A DNA stretch of 64,000 nucleotides from Liolophura sinensis (GCF_032854445.1 NC_088307.1:22628001-22692000), one strand, 5' to 3'. Shown: positions 24,601 to 37,143, numbered from the stretch's first letter. The notes: generated from the sequence alone by a model not told the origin. Numbers and translations are program-made.

Positions 24601-27600
24601 AGCAGAAGATTCCATACAGGTAAATCCGTAACTCTGAGGCTAGAATCTCTCAATGTTTTTTTTATCAATGCAAGTGACAAAGACTTAGTCTTAACGTATA
24701 AGCAAGTGTATTATTCCATAGATCTTCCTGGGTTTAACTGTGAACCATTACGTTAATGATAAACTTTTATTGTGAACAAATTAATATTATTTCCGAATAT
24801 TGCTAAAAGTCATGGTATTTTATTCTGATTATGAAATGCCCACATAGGGAAATGGGATACGTAACTGACCAAAAAAGACCAGTTACTTTGGTTAATATAG
24901 CATATGTTAATGACAAAAAAGACCAGTTGTTTTGGCTAATATAGCTTATGTTAATGACAAAAATGCTAACTAAATTTCATGGACTCAAACAAGGCATCAT
25001 AACATGCGAAAGCACCAACCTTTAAAAAAAAGCCTGACAAAGACACCTCCAAACCAAACATCCGTTGGAAGTAATGAAATTAATGGGTAGCCTTCTTTCT
25101 AGATAAAGTGTATCTTGTTATCATAGATTACCCTTAGCTTCCACCTAACAAGTTCTGTGTTTACAGATATATTCAGTACGACAACTGGTGGTACCAAAAA
25201 GGCTGGTATGGTGGAGTTGCCACTTGGGAACCAATGTTTGGTATCTTCCCTGACGGAATGGAGTGAGTTTCCCTGTGAATGTGTGTGTGTGTGTGGCGGG
25301 GGGGGGGGAGATGGGGTGTGGGTTGCCGGAAAGGAACGTGTACGCATCGTCTTTAACACATCACGACAATATGTGTGAACTATTGCAGATAAGTTTCTCA
25401 TTTTGTTTTAATTGTGTTTTACGCATTTGTAAGGTAAACATACTATTGTGAAGTGCGTATAACCTTCGAAGAACCTTGTTGTCAAACGGATCATTGACAA
25501 GGCAAATGTCCAACCTCAGACCTTTTTGCGTTCAAGATGGCACACCTTGAGCATTTTTTAAATAAGAACATTTATACCAGGTTGAAAATTCTGCTTTTCT
25601 GTGCAGTTTCTATAATCGATGTCTTAGAAAAATAAGACTCTAAAACTACAAATTAGCTTCTCGCCAGTACCGATAGGTAGGATTATTTTAATGATACAGT
25701 CGTCATATTTATGAAGCGATAAAACCAAAGTTTCACCAAAGTTAGATCCACTTGTCGTTCCCTGTTCTGAGTTTATGGCTACTAGCTCTCCTTTTTGTGA
25801 GACTGGAGATAACCGTGTCAAGGAGAAACAGTACCGAGTTATAACGACCAAGAAATAACAGAAATAAATGATAATGCTATTCAACCGAGTTATCTTTCCT
25901 TAGACAACATCCAGATGGCGCTTTGCCTTTCTTGGTCCTTGGGTACAACAGAACAAGTGTTGTTTCTCAATGCCATTCAAACTGCTTTGAAAGCGAGAAG
26001 TGAAGGCCATTGCTGAGGAATCTGGATGATATGAAAGATTTTACCTAAACGTCAAAGGGCAAGTGGTCTTGCATTCCTTGGCTTTGAACTTCTGAACCAC
26101 CGATAACCCTCATCATATATACTCTACCACTCGGGATACAAAAATATTGCACCTCAGCCCTCTTCAGTTTAATAGTGGCTATATTTAGTCAATATAGGCC
26201 TATAGTATACATGGTGCTACCACCATCAGTAATTTGGTATTTGGTTTACTTTTTTATAGATACGTGTTCAATAAAACAGGGTGGCCAGTCATTGCACAGA
26301 ATAAGTGGTGGTAAGTATTATATACACGGAAAAGTCAGTTTTTTGTTGTTGCTGTTGTTTTACACCATAAGTGACGTAGCCTAATCTGTATTAAACGTCG
26401 CTGTTTTCGTGCACTACGTCGTGATCACAAGACTTAACACAGAAAGTGTATCATATTGCAAACAAGAACAGAAAACCATAACTATGTTGTAATTATAACA
26501 TTACAAAGTTGGATAATTCACATACTGACGTTAGTTTTAGCTATGAGTGGAGTAGGCGTTTTTACTGTTTTATCTGTTTACACATGATTCTAAGATTGCG
26601 TCAAAACATTTCATTTTCATTTTCGCTTTTCTCCTCTAGGTCTGTGAACACAACCTACGCAAAACAAAACGGGGGAAAATATGACTTTATTATTGATACT
26701 TTAAGAGCCATTCCAAACGATACGGTACGTATTACGGCTTGAACCCTGTATTTCTGAAGTACCTATACCCAACCAGTTATGCAGGACAAAAATATACAAG
26801 ATTATTTTCATGTGACTTTTTATAGAATTAGGTTTACACAGCGGTGATTCGCACATGTTTATGAAGGGGATAGTGCAACAACTGGTTGACCCGTATCAGT
26901 ATAATTGCTCGGGCTGGGCAGATTACTTGCCTTCGGTAAGCCGTCTGAGTGAAGCAGCAGTAGATAAAATATCGGTGGACACCCGTCCTGCACAAGGAGG
27001 CACATTACATACACCCCAAAGGATTCCTTCGTCGTCATATGACTGAAAAATTGTTGAGCATGACGTTAAACCCCAAGCACTCGCGCACTCACTCGGTAGC
27101 GTGTGCCTCGAAACGTGTGCCTGGGATCAAACTCGCGTAGGACGAAATACTTTAAAAATGGTACTTGTCGCTGATTGGCTTGGCACTCAGCACGGAGAGG
27201 CTAGAGCGAGGAAACGGGACTGGTTTGTCCGGTTTCATTATAATGTGACAGGGTAAGGTATCATGCCTGGTGTCTTCGACATGAAACTTTAGTTGCAGCA
27301 GCGCTTTGGCGGGGGTGGACTCACTCTGCCACAGGAAGACGCATATACGTACACACACCTAATGACTCCTCTTCGTTATATATGACTGAAAAATTGTTAA
27401 GTATGTACGAAACATACATATATATACATACAAAGGTGTTTATAAAATGATGCAGAAGAAATAACATATATTGGATCCACCTAGCTTTTGAACTGTCATT
27501 CTCTTATTTTATTCCGTTCGTGGGAAGGTCTGGCCTGCAACCTGCTGACGGTCGCGGGTTTCCTGTGAGGTTTCCTCCCACCATAATGCTGGCCGTCGTC

Positions 27601-30600
27601 GTGTAAGTGAAATATTCTTGAGTACGGCGTAAAACAGCAATCAAATGAATATATAAATAAATAAATATTATTTTATCACAGAACGGTCGGTCAAATAGAG
27701 ACAGCTTCACAGGTTATACGCTACGAAATAATTGATTCATAAGATAAAATGTTCGAAAAGTAACAAATCATATGTGACGTCAACATCGATTAATGTGAAA
27801 ATAATTTCTCACTGAACTGTTGAATTATTTTTTGTGCAGACTTTCTGGCCTGAATTTCTACACGCAGCAAAGAGGTGGGGATTAATAACTTATGAACAAG
27901 TGAGTGAGGATTTAGTTCGATTCCCAGCTATGTCTTTTTTTTGTAACCATGAAGTTATCAACCATATAATTTTACGATTATTGTTTATACAGTTTTTCCA
28001 GCTCCAAAACGGCTTTTGAAATATTTTTTCTTCAGTAATGTTAAGATGCATTTACTTTTTAGGGGTCATGGCCGAGTGGTTAATGTGGTTTTCATTTCAA
28101 TCCATGGGCCATACGGGGCATGGATTCGATCCCATTGTTGGGAATCGAATTTTCTAGTTTCCCCTTGGTTGTAGGGCCCTTTGTGGCAATACGTGATAGA
28201 TTGCATGAAGTTCACTATAGGCCATTTACCTTTCACCAGTGTGACGCATGTCAAATCTCAGGGGATTTTCCAGTCAATCGGCAACTGTTTCTGTTGAGTG
28301 CAGCGTCAAACAATAATCAAATAAATCATTCAGTAGCATCAGAATTCCCTTGCTTTTCAGGACTGGTTAGACATCGAATTTGGAGGACTGAACGCCACCT
28401 TAAAATCGGTCCACGTGGGTCGTGATTGGCTGATGCAAATGGGCAAAGGTGCCGCTGAGAACGATCTCAAGATTCAGTACTGCATGCCCAATACCAGACA
28501 TGGATTACAGGCCCTGGAAATCTCAGTAGTCACTCACGTAAGAACGTCAACCAATCAATTGGCGAAGATCTAGGCAAATCACATAAAAACAAAGAACGTA
28601 TCTGACAAGTACGTCACGTAAACATACTCAGGCGCAAGGTAAGACTTCATACATACTGCATCCCATGTTACTTACAATGTATTAGACGTCACTAATCAAG
28701 AATTACACAAAAGCACAGTCATGAATTGTTTGGCGTTAACATAAGATACATATGGATCACCACTTCTATTTAGTCGGTTAGCGCGCTAGCGCAGCGTAAT
28801 GACCCAGGAGCCCCTCACCAATGCGGTCGCTGTGAGTCCAGCTCATGCTGGCTTCCTCTCCGGCCGTTAGTGGGAAGGTCTGACAGCTACTTGCGGATGG
28901 TAGTGGGTTTCCCCCGGGCTGTGCCCGGTTTCCACCCACCATAATTCTGGCCGCCGTCGTATAAGTGAAATATTCTTGAAATGAAATAAATCAAGAAAGA
29001 AATAAAATAAGGGATGCTGGACGGCTGGAGATGGCCTGAAATGGCCTGAAATCGTTTTATGGGGGTTTTATTCTTCACATAGTTCCAGTGTACTTTTATG
29101 TGCTTAACGGTCTGCGGTGCACATGTATGTGCCTGGATCGTCATTTTGTTGGTCGTCATTCAATTGGTTCGACTTTACTTTTGATTTTTTTTTCTCACTT
29201 TTTTTTCCCTAGGTTTTTTTTTCTCTCTCTTTTTGGGCTAAAGTGGCCGTACTGGCCCTACGGCTTTAGAGGCCCTTATACACCGAAACGTCTTTCACCG
29301 ACTGAATAGAAGTTGAGACCCGTGTATATCTGTTATCATGTTATTCAACTGAGCTTCTAAATGCCTTTCAAACAAGTTTGCGATGTTGTGCGGAGCTTTC
29401 TGTCTACACTGGTACAGCTGCACCATCCTACATGTATGCGTTCATACGTCATGTAGCTACTACGCTGTACCACAAGTTATAAAATGGCGTGGCACTGCAC
29501 GGAGACATTTTGGCTAAATGAGGGAAATATTTCGATTTGTAAACCATTAAAGACATCAGGTGTTCTACAACGCTGTTTCATATGCATAAACGACTAACAG
29601 CGCTATCATATGTACATTATAATCTCAATGATCTTTTTTCCGTCAATTTCCCAGTGCCGCGTCAGCGGCGACTACATACCTGGCAACGACCAATGGAAAA
29701 TCGGAATCTCGTCAATTCTCGCTGACGCACTGGGATTAGCTCCCTTCAAAGACAACTTCTGGACATCTCCATTTCAACCAGGAAGTTTTTATCGTAAGTA
29801 TTAAAAGATAAATGAAAAAGTACTACAAAACGAGCGTATGGCTTTTCGTTTATGCCAAATATAAAAATAGAATAGCTCATGCTGGCTCCCTACGTGGGCA
29901 GCTCCTCAGCAACCTGCGGATGGTCGTGGGTTTCCACCGGGCTCTGCCCGGTTTCCACCCACCGTAATGCTGCTAATATTCGGAAATGACGTCATCGTTG
30001 AACATTTTGGGAACACGGAACCAGCTTGGTACCTCCAATTGGGGCTCTCCTCCAAACAAAGTTGTTTTGAAAGGTATCATTGTTGCAGCCATCACAGCAG
30101 GCTATTTAATTTCCGGACTAGCGCAGCGTAATGACCCAGGAGCCTCTCACCAATGCGGTCGCTGTGAGTTCAAGTCCAGCTTATGCTGGCTTCTTTTCCG
30201 GCCGTACGTGGGAAGGTCTTCCAGCGGATGGTCGTGGGTTTCGGCGAGGCTATGCCCGGTTTCCTCCCACCATAATGCTGGCCGCTGTCGTATAAGTGGA
30301 ATATTCTTTAGTACAACGTAAAACACCAATCAAATAAATAAATAACGATATCTTCAGATTCTTTTTCGACAGCGTTAAATTCTTTAAAAATTAGCAACGA
30401 AACCAATCAAAAAGTATCTCCTTTCTAAGTCATGTAATATATATTACATTTTGAAAAAACGACAACAGTTGCTACACGGTGGAAATGACATAAACATCGT
30501 CCCAAAATTTCAGTTTATGAAATAAAAAAAAATGTAAAAAGAAAGTAATAGAAACTAGTGTCACTTGCAAAAATTTGCCGCTGGATGTATTCTGGCTGTC

Positions 30601-33600
30601 ATTTCTCTCTCCTCTGTCTCACAGATTCCAACGCTACGCACCCGGCCCTGGAAGCCTTAATCGCTACTCTGAGCACAGGACCCGTGGGACCCAGTGATAA
30701 GGTGGGCAAAACTAACGTGGGCCTTTTAATGAGGTGAGCTTTTGAGCGTTTTAAACATATTCTTGTATAAAAGACGGAAAAGGTTCCGTGTTTTACTCAG
30801 CCGCCTAGAACATACCTTACATCTTTCCAACATCTTTGAAAACTGTTGACTACTTCTCTTTGCATGATTCCGTCCTATTTTCGTACTTTATATACTTTCT
30901 TACTTCTTGTTGTTCGTGTTACGCGTTGGCCTTTCCATTATTGACCTGAAACGACCTTATTTGTTGACGACTGGTATACGAATGACTTTGTCCACGCATA
31001 GATTCCATTTACCCTATACTACTTTACCCTTTATTACTATAAATAAAGGATATATGAACAGTTGCTATCAAATCGCATTTGAGATACATGCTTCCATTAA
31101 CAGCTTATATTCTAGCAGGTACACGATTTTGATACCGATTGCTTACGCCTTTCGAACATCATTGAAAACTGTTGACTGCTTCTCATTGCATGATTCCGTC
31201 ATTATTTCGTACTTCATATTCTTTCTTAGTTCTTAGGGAATTTTCTTTGCGATTATTGACGAAAGCCAGCATTGTTTGACAGTATACGAATGTTTGTTTC
31301 CATGAATGGATGTGAATATTAGTTTGATGTTCCTGTTTTACAGTTTGATATCATGCACAGTTTATGCCCCAGAAATGGTGACAACCTTGTGGAAGATTAG
31401 TATTGACATCGTAACTCTTTTTGTGTTGACATCGTAACTCTTTGTGTGTTGACATCGTAACTCTTTGTGTGTTGACATCGTAACTCTTTGTGTGTTGACA
31501 TCGTAACTCTTTCTGGTGTCTACTTTTCTGCATTGAGGCTGACTTGTATTAGGGTTTGAAGAACATTTTGAAGTCAGAATTTCTTTTCATGGTGGCATCG
31601 AGAACTAGATTGATGACGGCATATGTAAACTTTTTACATCTGACATTTACAGGACTAAACTATCATCAGTGCATTATTCTATACAAACATAAATGACATC
31701 AGTCATATTAATAGAGATACATCTCTCCACACATCTCTTGGTTTCTTTGATTGTTTATTACAGAAATAATATAAAAATACCTTTCATTGGTGTTTTACGC
31801 CATACACAAGAATATTTCATTATTTGGCCAGCACTATGGTGGGAGGAAACCTGGCAGAGCCAGGGGAAAACCCACGATCATGTGCAGGTTGTTGACAGAC
31901 ATTCCCATGTACGACCGGAGAGAAAGACACCTGCAAAGTTTCGCGCAACTTCTCATGACATTTATATTGGCTAATTTGGTGCAGGAAGGAATGATTAGAC
32001 TTTGTCGACGAGAACACAGTTCAGTGTCGTTTGTACCTGAGTCAGCTAATACATATGTAGGGTCTCCCTAAACTGTGTCATACAATATGACATTTGCTGC
32101 CTTCCAGGTCTTTTCACTGAACCGCTTAGGATTTATTACAACATATTTCTTTTGTTTATTTATTTATTTATTTGATTGTTGTTTTACGCCGTACTCAAGA
32201 ATATTTCACTTATACGAAGGCGGCCAGCATTATGGTGGGAGGAAACCGGGCACAGCCCGACCATCCGCAGGTTGCTGACAGACCTTCCCACTTACGGTCG
32301 GAGAGAAAGCCAGCATGAGCTGGATTTGAACTCGCAGCGACCGCATTGGTGAGAGACTCCTTTTTCATTCAGCTGCGCTAGCGCGCTAACCAACTGAGCC
32401 ACGGAGGCCCCTATTTCTTTAGTACCTGGTCCTTTCCGGTAATTTGGGTAAATGAACAACATATTTTTTAACGAATAAATTGTGTATTCCGTGCTCGTGT
32501 ATTTCCTGTTATCCAGTGGTCCCCCTTAACTTTGTGAAACTTGGATGTTTTTTCGGATTTCAGGTGTTGCAATGCCGATGGTCTCATTCTCAAACCGTCT
32601 TTGCCAGCTAGGTCTATCGACAGTAACATCTTACAGGTAGAGCTTGTGTACTGAATTGTTGACTTCGAAGTTTACAAACCAGTGAATACCTACAATAAAC
32701 AATGCGCCAATCACCTTCCCGGAAGTTTGTCTCCTGCATAAAAAACATAAGGTTGTCTCAGTTTGTAACGTCAAGTTTTTGCTGATATTACCTTGTCTTT
32801 CTTGAAATTTGACCTGGATCTCATACATTGAATGTATACCCTGAACATCCTTCTGTTATTGTCCAAAACCAATGTATTGGTATCATTTCACACAATTAGT
32901 TATTAATGTATTTGACTGGCAATTTTCGCCGCATGCTAAAGCATATTACACTTATTCGCCGGCGGCCAGCGTTATGGTGAAAGCAAAGCGGGCAGAGCCT
33001 AGTGGAAACCCACGATCGTCCGCAAGTTGCTGACAGACCTTCCCACGTACGGCAGGAGAGGAAGCTAACATCAGCTGAACTTGAATTGAAAGCGATCCCG
33101 TTGGTGAAGGGCTTCTGGGCCATTGCGCTGCGCTTGCACGCTATAACCATCTTGGCCACGAATGGCCCCTTTTGCTCACATTTTATCTCATTTTCTACTG
33201 TTCTATATTTCTTTCTTTAAGCCAATAGTGTTACCTTTGCGGTAACCATAGACTCAGACGCAGCGATATTCAATAAAGACCATTGATTTCGGTTGACAAA
33301 TACAAATTTGAGCTAATCAATCGTTAGTTTCAATCTCCTGTACATAACATCTATTAGATTACGCCAGGAAACTGATTTCATAACATAACACTCATTTTCG
33401 GGATATATGTATATATATATATATATATACATAAATACCTATGACGCTAAATATCAAACCATGTATATAACATGGTTATTATTGCGTTACAAATCAGTTT
33501 TTCTTATATGGCAGTAAAAACTTTGCTTACCTAATGTTTCCTGATTATTTTTACCTCTCCACTTTGTTTCACAGCATGCTTTCAAAGACGGCAGCGGGCC

Positions 33601-36600
33601 TGACGGAGAAGTTTGGTCAACGTTTTCTGAAATTGAAGGTTTCATTTTTGGAACGATTTTGGCTCCCAATCAGACGAACTCCTATCAACTGACACCAGCC
33701 GATGCTTGGTTTGGTGTAGAGGTAAATGATTATCAGCTATTGAAGTAGCACCCCCATACTGTGTTTCCTACGGGCCCCCAGTGGCCTGGTGATTATCATG
33801 CTAACACATCACAATAAATCACGACCCGTATGTATCAAATGGAAAACGTTAAAGTGAACATAAAGTCAGCCACTAAAGCTTAATTAATTAATAAAGTAGT
33901 ATTCCAAAAATGTTCTAAAAATATTTATAAAATTCTACACCGCTTACCAACAAAGTAAATAGCAAACAATCGTCAGTGCCCAGCCACTCATTTGGTGACG
34001 CCATTTTGCCATGTTATACCCACGAGCATATCTACAGTAACGTCACAAAACCTAGGAGCTCTCTCGTACCATCAGTATCAAACGATGTGACACTGAGAAA
34101 ATACAAACAAAAACGTCTGATACCTCAACCAAACAGTATCAGCTCTGTCCCGTGTTTAAAGGGCTGATGTGTCTTTTAGTTTGGCGTTCGGTCTGGGCGA
34201 TGTTCGTGGACACAAGCGTCGTGTTTTAGCGGCCCTGCTGGTCCTCGTCAGGCATGGGTGTAAGCATATGGCCTAGCTCGATGTACCGACTACAGGGAAT
34301 TTACCGAGCATAGCAGGACCTTATGATAACAGACCCTTTCGTTCAGATTTTGGGAAGATATTTTCGTAATAAATCTGACTGTGCCCCGAAAAAATAATGC
34401 AAAGTCACAATATTTTTCTTCAAGCAATGCCTCTCCCGAGGTGGTTTCCTTGCCTTCTCACCCAGCTTATCCTGCCTTAACATGTACTCATTGTTGTACG
34501 TGCAGCCCTTCTCAGGTCTCTGCTCATAAATGTGTGGTTCAAAATGCATCAGTTTAAACCTTAATATAACTGCAAAATCCAATTTTTTGCACCGATACCT
34601 GTCTATCCACTATAAGAAACCACACTGATAAATTGGGGCCTCCGTGGCTCGGTCGGTTAGCGCGCTAGCGCAGCCTAATGACCCAAGAGTCTCTCACCAT
34701 TGCGGTCGCTGTAAATTCAAGTCCAGCTCATGCTGGCCTCCTCTCCGGCTGTACCTAGAAAGGTCTATCAGCAAGCTGCGGGATGGACGGGTTTCGTCCG
34801 GGCTCTGTCTGGTTTCCTCCCACCATAATGCTGGCCTCCGTGGTATAAGTGAAATATTCTTGAGTACGGCGTAAAACACCAATCAAATAAATAAATCAAG
34901 TCATGTATTAGAAGCTTTAGATTGTACACAAAGAGGAGTCTCCCTCCAGAAATAGCGGTGTTAATCCATAATCATTCATTTATTCCTCCAGAAGTAGGGT
35001 AGGGCAGAAACAGGAACACGCTGTAGGAGTTAATTAAAACGTACAATGAAATGAAAAATTCTTCTTATAAGGCATGTTCTCCTTCTTAATCAAATAGTGC
35101 TAGGCTTGACAGGTTTAACATCAAGGTCAAAGTGTCACAAAGCATCATGTTTTATGAGTCAGTTGGATGAATCAGTAATTTGTTTTTTGGATGAGAAGGG
35201 AATTTCCTTTATCCAGACAGCTTGACCAAACAATGAACCATTCACTGCCAACACCCAGGGTTCCGTAATTAAAGCCACCATGTAATTAAGACATCAAATT
35301 AAGGAGCAAGATGTTGATTAAACATCCATGGCACCGGCGGACAGAAAAATGTGAGTGTGAATATTCCTCTGGAAGAATCAAAAGTCTTGCGGTTCTCTTT
35401 GGTGTTTGGGGTCGTGGAAAGAGTGTGTGCCATTTGGAACTGACCGCTTGGACTTGAAAAAAATCAACAGTTGCAATGCCCTAAAATGTTACAAAGCATA
35501 AACTTTATGGCTAAAATGTCATTTTTCATCAGCAAATTTGCCATTTTGTTTGAGACGATTAGCTTGAAATAGTTTAAGGAGGTATTCCCGAAGGTAAAAA
35601 CCCTGTTCCTGAGTTGATTGGGGGTTCAAATAGTGCTGTTATTGTATGACTGTTGGCAATGTATGAGTTGGCACACTGAACAATGAGTATGTATATTAAA
35701 GAGGGTATAACCCATACAAAACTACCCATCTGTGAGGGCTATCATATAGAAATATGAACTAAAGATATGTACGAACTTAAAAATAGCAAGGAGATTTGGA
35801 CACCCTAGGTGGTGCCAATATGTGAAATTTTGGGCCTTGGGCCGTGGACTATTCGTATATAATCCCAACCTTCATGTGCCAACTTGCGACGAGAACAAAA
35901 CTAGTGATTTTATTTATTTACTATACACAAACTATACACAAATGGCTTAACACAGGGTTCCGCAGAATTACTGAGTTCTCATATTTTTTTCTGTCTTTCA
36001 GTTCCCTCCGAGTGTTATATTCAAGCACACTTGGCCGACTTTCGGAACCGCGGCTAACTTCTCCAAAGAAGCGCCGGTCACCATCAGCGACTGTTCCCCG
36101 AGCGACCCGTGTCTCTGGCATACCTCTCCCGTCATCAACTTCCGGTGAGCAAAATCTGAAGATTAATAATTTTCCTTATTTCATAAAAGGGCAAGAATAA
36201 AACCGTATAACTGCCAATAACCTGACATGACCGGGAAATTTGTGCCGCTGAAGAAAGTCTATAATTAACATATGATAACATATAATAAAATTGGTCTGCA
36301 GCAACCTGCGGATGGGTATCCCCCGGGCTGTGCGCGGTTTCCACCCACCATAATGCTGGCCGCCGTCGTATAAGTGAAATATTCTTCAGTACGGCGTAAA
36401 ACACCAATCAAATAAATAAATAAAAAAATATAATAAAATTACATAGGCTGATATATATGTTTAAAATTTAAGAAAGATCTGCGATATCTATGACCCGGTG
36501 AGCATTGATATTATATAATGGAAAAGTCTCTGCAGGATAAAGCTATTAGGTCAGGACTAATGTGCCACCATTACAGAAGCATCGCATTTCTTTAACTTAT

Positions 36601-37082
36601 TACGACTTAATTTAAGATGAGAAATGCTTGTTAACGGGAAAGAAATACTTATTTGGCACCAGCACGTCGTTTATTTTACATGTTCCATCTTGGTTTTGGA
36701 ATTACACTTGCTTACTTAGAATTTCCTAGACCCCCACCCTCCTTACCACACGTCTTGTGGCAGCCACGGTACATATAACTATAAACGTTCCTTGACAGTG
36801 TAAAAAACTTTTTCCTCAAATGTTTTTTTGTCTGTGTTGACCAGATCTTCAAACGTATTTTTCTATGGCGAGATGGAGAAATGGATGCCTATGTCCCCCA
36901 AAAGGGTCACGAATATCGACATGTCTGACGACATCTACGTCACTCTTGTCGGAGCAGTGGAGGAAACCGTCATCTTCACATTCGGCGTGGAATCCTTATC
37001 AATGACAACAGTCCGGTGTAATCTCGGGCTCTCGGGATCCGCCATTATTGGTTTAATGTCCAAATCCTGCAGGCTATTGTGA
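21613..37082 (+). CDS. Secreted GH36-like (Sip1/raffinose-synthase type) glycoside hydrolase, copy B, complete
   Basis: Seventeen exons join into 2,271 nt, 756 residues: 21613-21676, 21887-22191, 22776-22927, 23268-23499, 24002-24107, 24526-24619, 25167-25262, 26260-26310, 26640-26724, 27840-27899, 28361-28537, 29655-29793, 30625-30733, 32564-32636, 33575-33721, 36002-36144, 36845-37082. All borders are GT/AG. Residues 1-22 form a signal peptide (MPAYYWPRAV then ITLILVSVVFGG). An N-terminal beta-rich region runs to about 270, then a barrel-like core: WTDDG (283-287), YIQYDNWWY (319-327), FPDGM, GWPVIAQNKWW (357-367), YEQDWLD (413-419), QYCM (454-457), RVSGDY (476-481), KDNF (506-509), and GPVGPSDKVGK (539-549), which resembles the raffinose-synthase SDK segment. 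D416 and D480 are the candidate nucleophile and acid/base. Many NxS/T sequons (NTT, NAT, NKT, NDT, NQT, NFS) fit a secreted glycoprotein. Length is close to the 750-780 of plant raffinose synthases. The exact substrate is unknown; hydrolysis or transfer of alpha-galactosides is inferred. Confidence 0.9.
23571..23700 (-). mobile_element. SINE-A 5' half
   Basis: Only the head half (CTTCCCGCGTATGGCCGGAG to the A box) remains, in copy B intron 4. Confidence 0.7.
24868..24967 (+). repeat. Local tandem duplication of about 50 bp
   Basis: Two copies of a segment containing AAAAAAGACCAGTT and AATATAGC, then TATGTTAATGACAAAAA, in copy B intron 6. Confidence 0.7.
26858..27092 (+). mobile_element. SINE-B copy, head missing
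   Basis: Starts at ATGAAGGGGATAGTGCAACA and ends with ACCCCAAGCACTCGCGCACT, in copy B intron 9. Confidence 0.8.
27100..27405 (+). mobile_element. SINE-C copy
   Basis: Third tRNA-derived family: a B-box-like GGGATCAAACTC, then TACTTTAAAAATGGTACTTG, TGTCTTCGACATGA and the tail GACTGAAAAATTGTTAAGTA. It directly abuts the SINE-B copy. The same layout occurs at 42640-42965. Confidence 0.6.
27522..27668 (+). mobile_element. SINE-A 3' half
   Basis: From TGGGAAGGTCTGGCCTGC to the ATAAATAAATAAAT tail, in copy B intron 9. Confidence 0.8.
28066..28325 (+). mobile_element. SINE-D: tRNA-Ser/Leu-like SINE
   Basis: A fourth tRNA-like head: A box in TCATGGCCGAGTGGTTAATG and B box in GGATTCGATCCC, followed by an unrelated body and a CAAATAAAT tail. 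It sits in copy B intron 10, ending some 35 bp before exon 11. Only one copy was seen, so the family call rests on structure. Confidence 0.5.
28772..29008 (+). mobile_element. Nearly full-length SINE-A copy
   Basis: Lacks only the first bases of the head and has a short tail; in copy B intron 11. Confidence 0.85.
29874..29973 (+). mobile_element. SINE-A middle fragment
   Basis: TAGCTCATGCTGGCTCCCTA to CCACCGTAATGCTG, in copy B intron 12, 140 bp before another copy. Confidence 0.7.
30117..30345 (+). mobile_element. SINE-A copy
   Basis: From ACTAGCGCAGCGTAATGACC to the AAATAAATAAATAAC tail, in copy B intron 12. Confidence 0.85.
30808..31300 (+). repeat. Two copies of unnamed dispersed repeat E
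   Basis: Both copies share TGAAAACTGTTGACT, a GCATGATTCCGTC block, then ATACTTTCTTACTTCTT-like and TATACGAATG segments. Related copies lie at about 7171-7420 and 23719-23890, and a 3' part at 24392-24510, all in introns of the GH36-like genes. No coding potential or terminal repeat was recognised; possibly a non-autonomous DNA element. Confidence 0.6.
31401..31511 (+). repeat. 23-bp minisatellite, 5 copies
   Basis: Unit TTGACATCGTAACTCTTTG plus TGTG, nearly identical in all copies, in copy B intron 13. Confidence 0.9.
31781..31928 (-). mobile_element. SINE-A 3' part
   Basis: Tail and core only, in copy B intron 13. Confidence 0.7.
32156..32410 (-). mobile_element. Full-length SINE-A copy
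   Basis: From the (TTTA)n tail to TGAGCCACGGAGGCCCC. It ends about 150 bp before exon 14 of copy B. Confidence 0.9.
32903..33170 (-). mobile_element. Full-length but diverged SINE-A copy
   Basis: Complete, with many substitutions in the tail (TTTGACTGGCAATTTTCGCC) and head; in copy B intron 14. Confidence 0.8.
33403..33430 (+). repeat. (AT)n microsatellite
   Basis: ATATATGTATATATATATAT continuing to ATACATA in copy B intron 14. Confidence 0.85.
34635..34895 (+). mobile_element. Full-length SINE-A copy
   Basis: Starts GGGGCCTCCGTGGCTCGGTC, intact A and B boxes, ends CAATCAAATAAATAAATC; in copy B intron 15. Confidence 0.92.
36296..36430 (+). mobile_element. SINE-A 3' half
   Basis: From TGCAGCAACCTGCGGATG to the A-rich tail, in copy B intron 16. 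Confidence 0.85.
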
Positions 37083-37137
37083 TTCCGTATTATGTATGAT
37101 ATCTGTAGTGCATAAAACATACTTAGTCAAATATATC

Positions 37138-37143
37138 ATTAAA
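37138..37143 (+). terminator. ATTAAA poly(A) signal of copy B
   Basis: The common variant hexamer ATTAAA lies 55 nt after the copy B stop. No AATAAA was seen nearer. Confidence 0.4.

Noticed and set aside
34635-34720. tRNA-like A and B boxes in many places (also 59027, 53407, 38290, 28066)
   Set aside because: They are heads of dispersed SINEs with shared bodies and tails, not free-standing tRNA genes; no intact cloverleaf was found.
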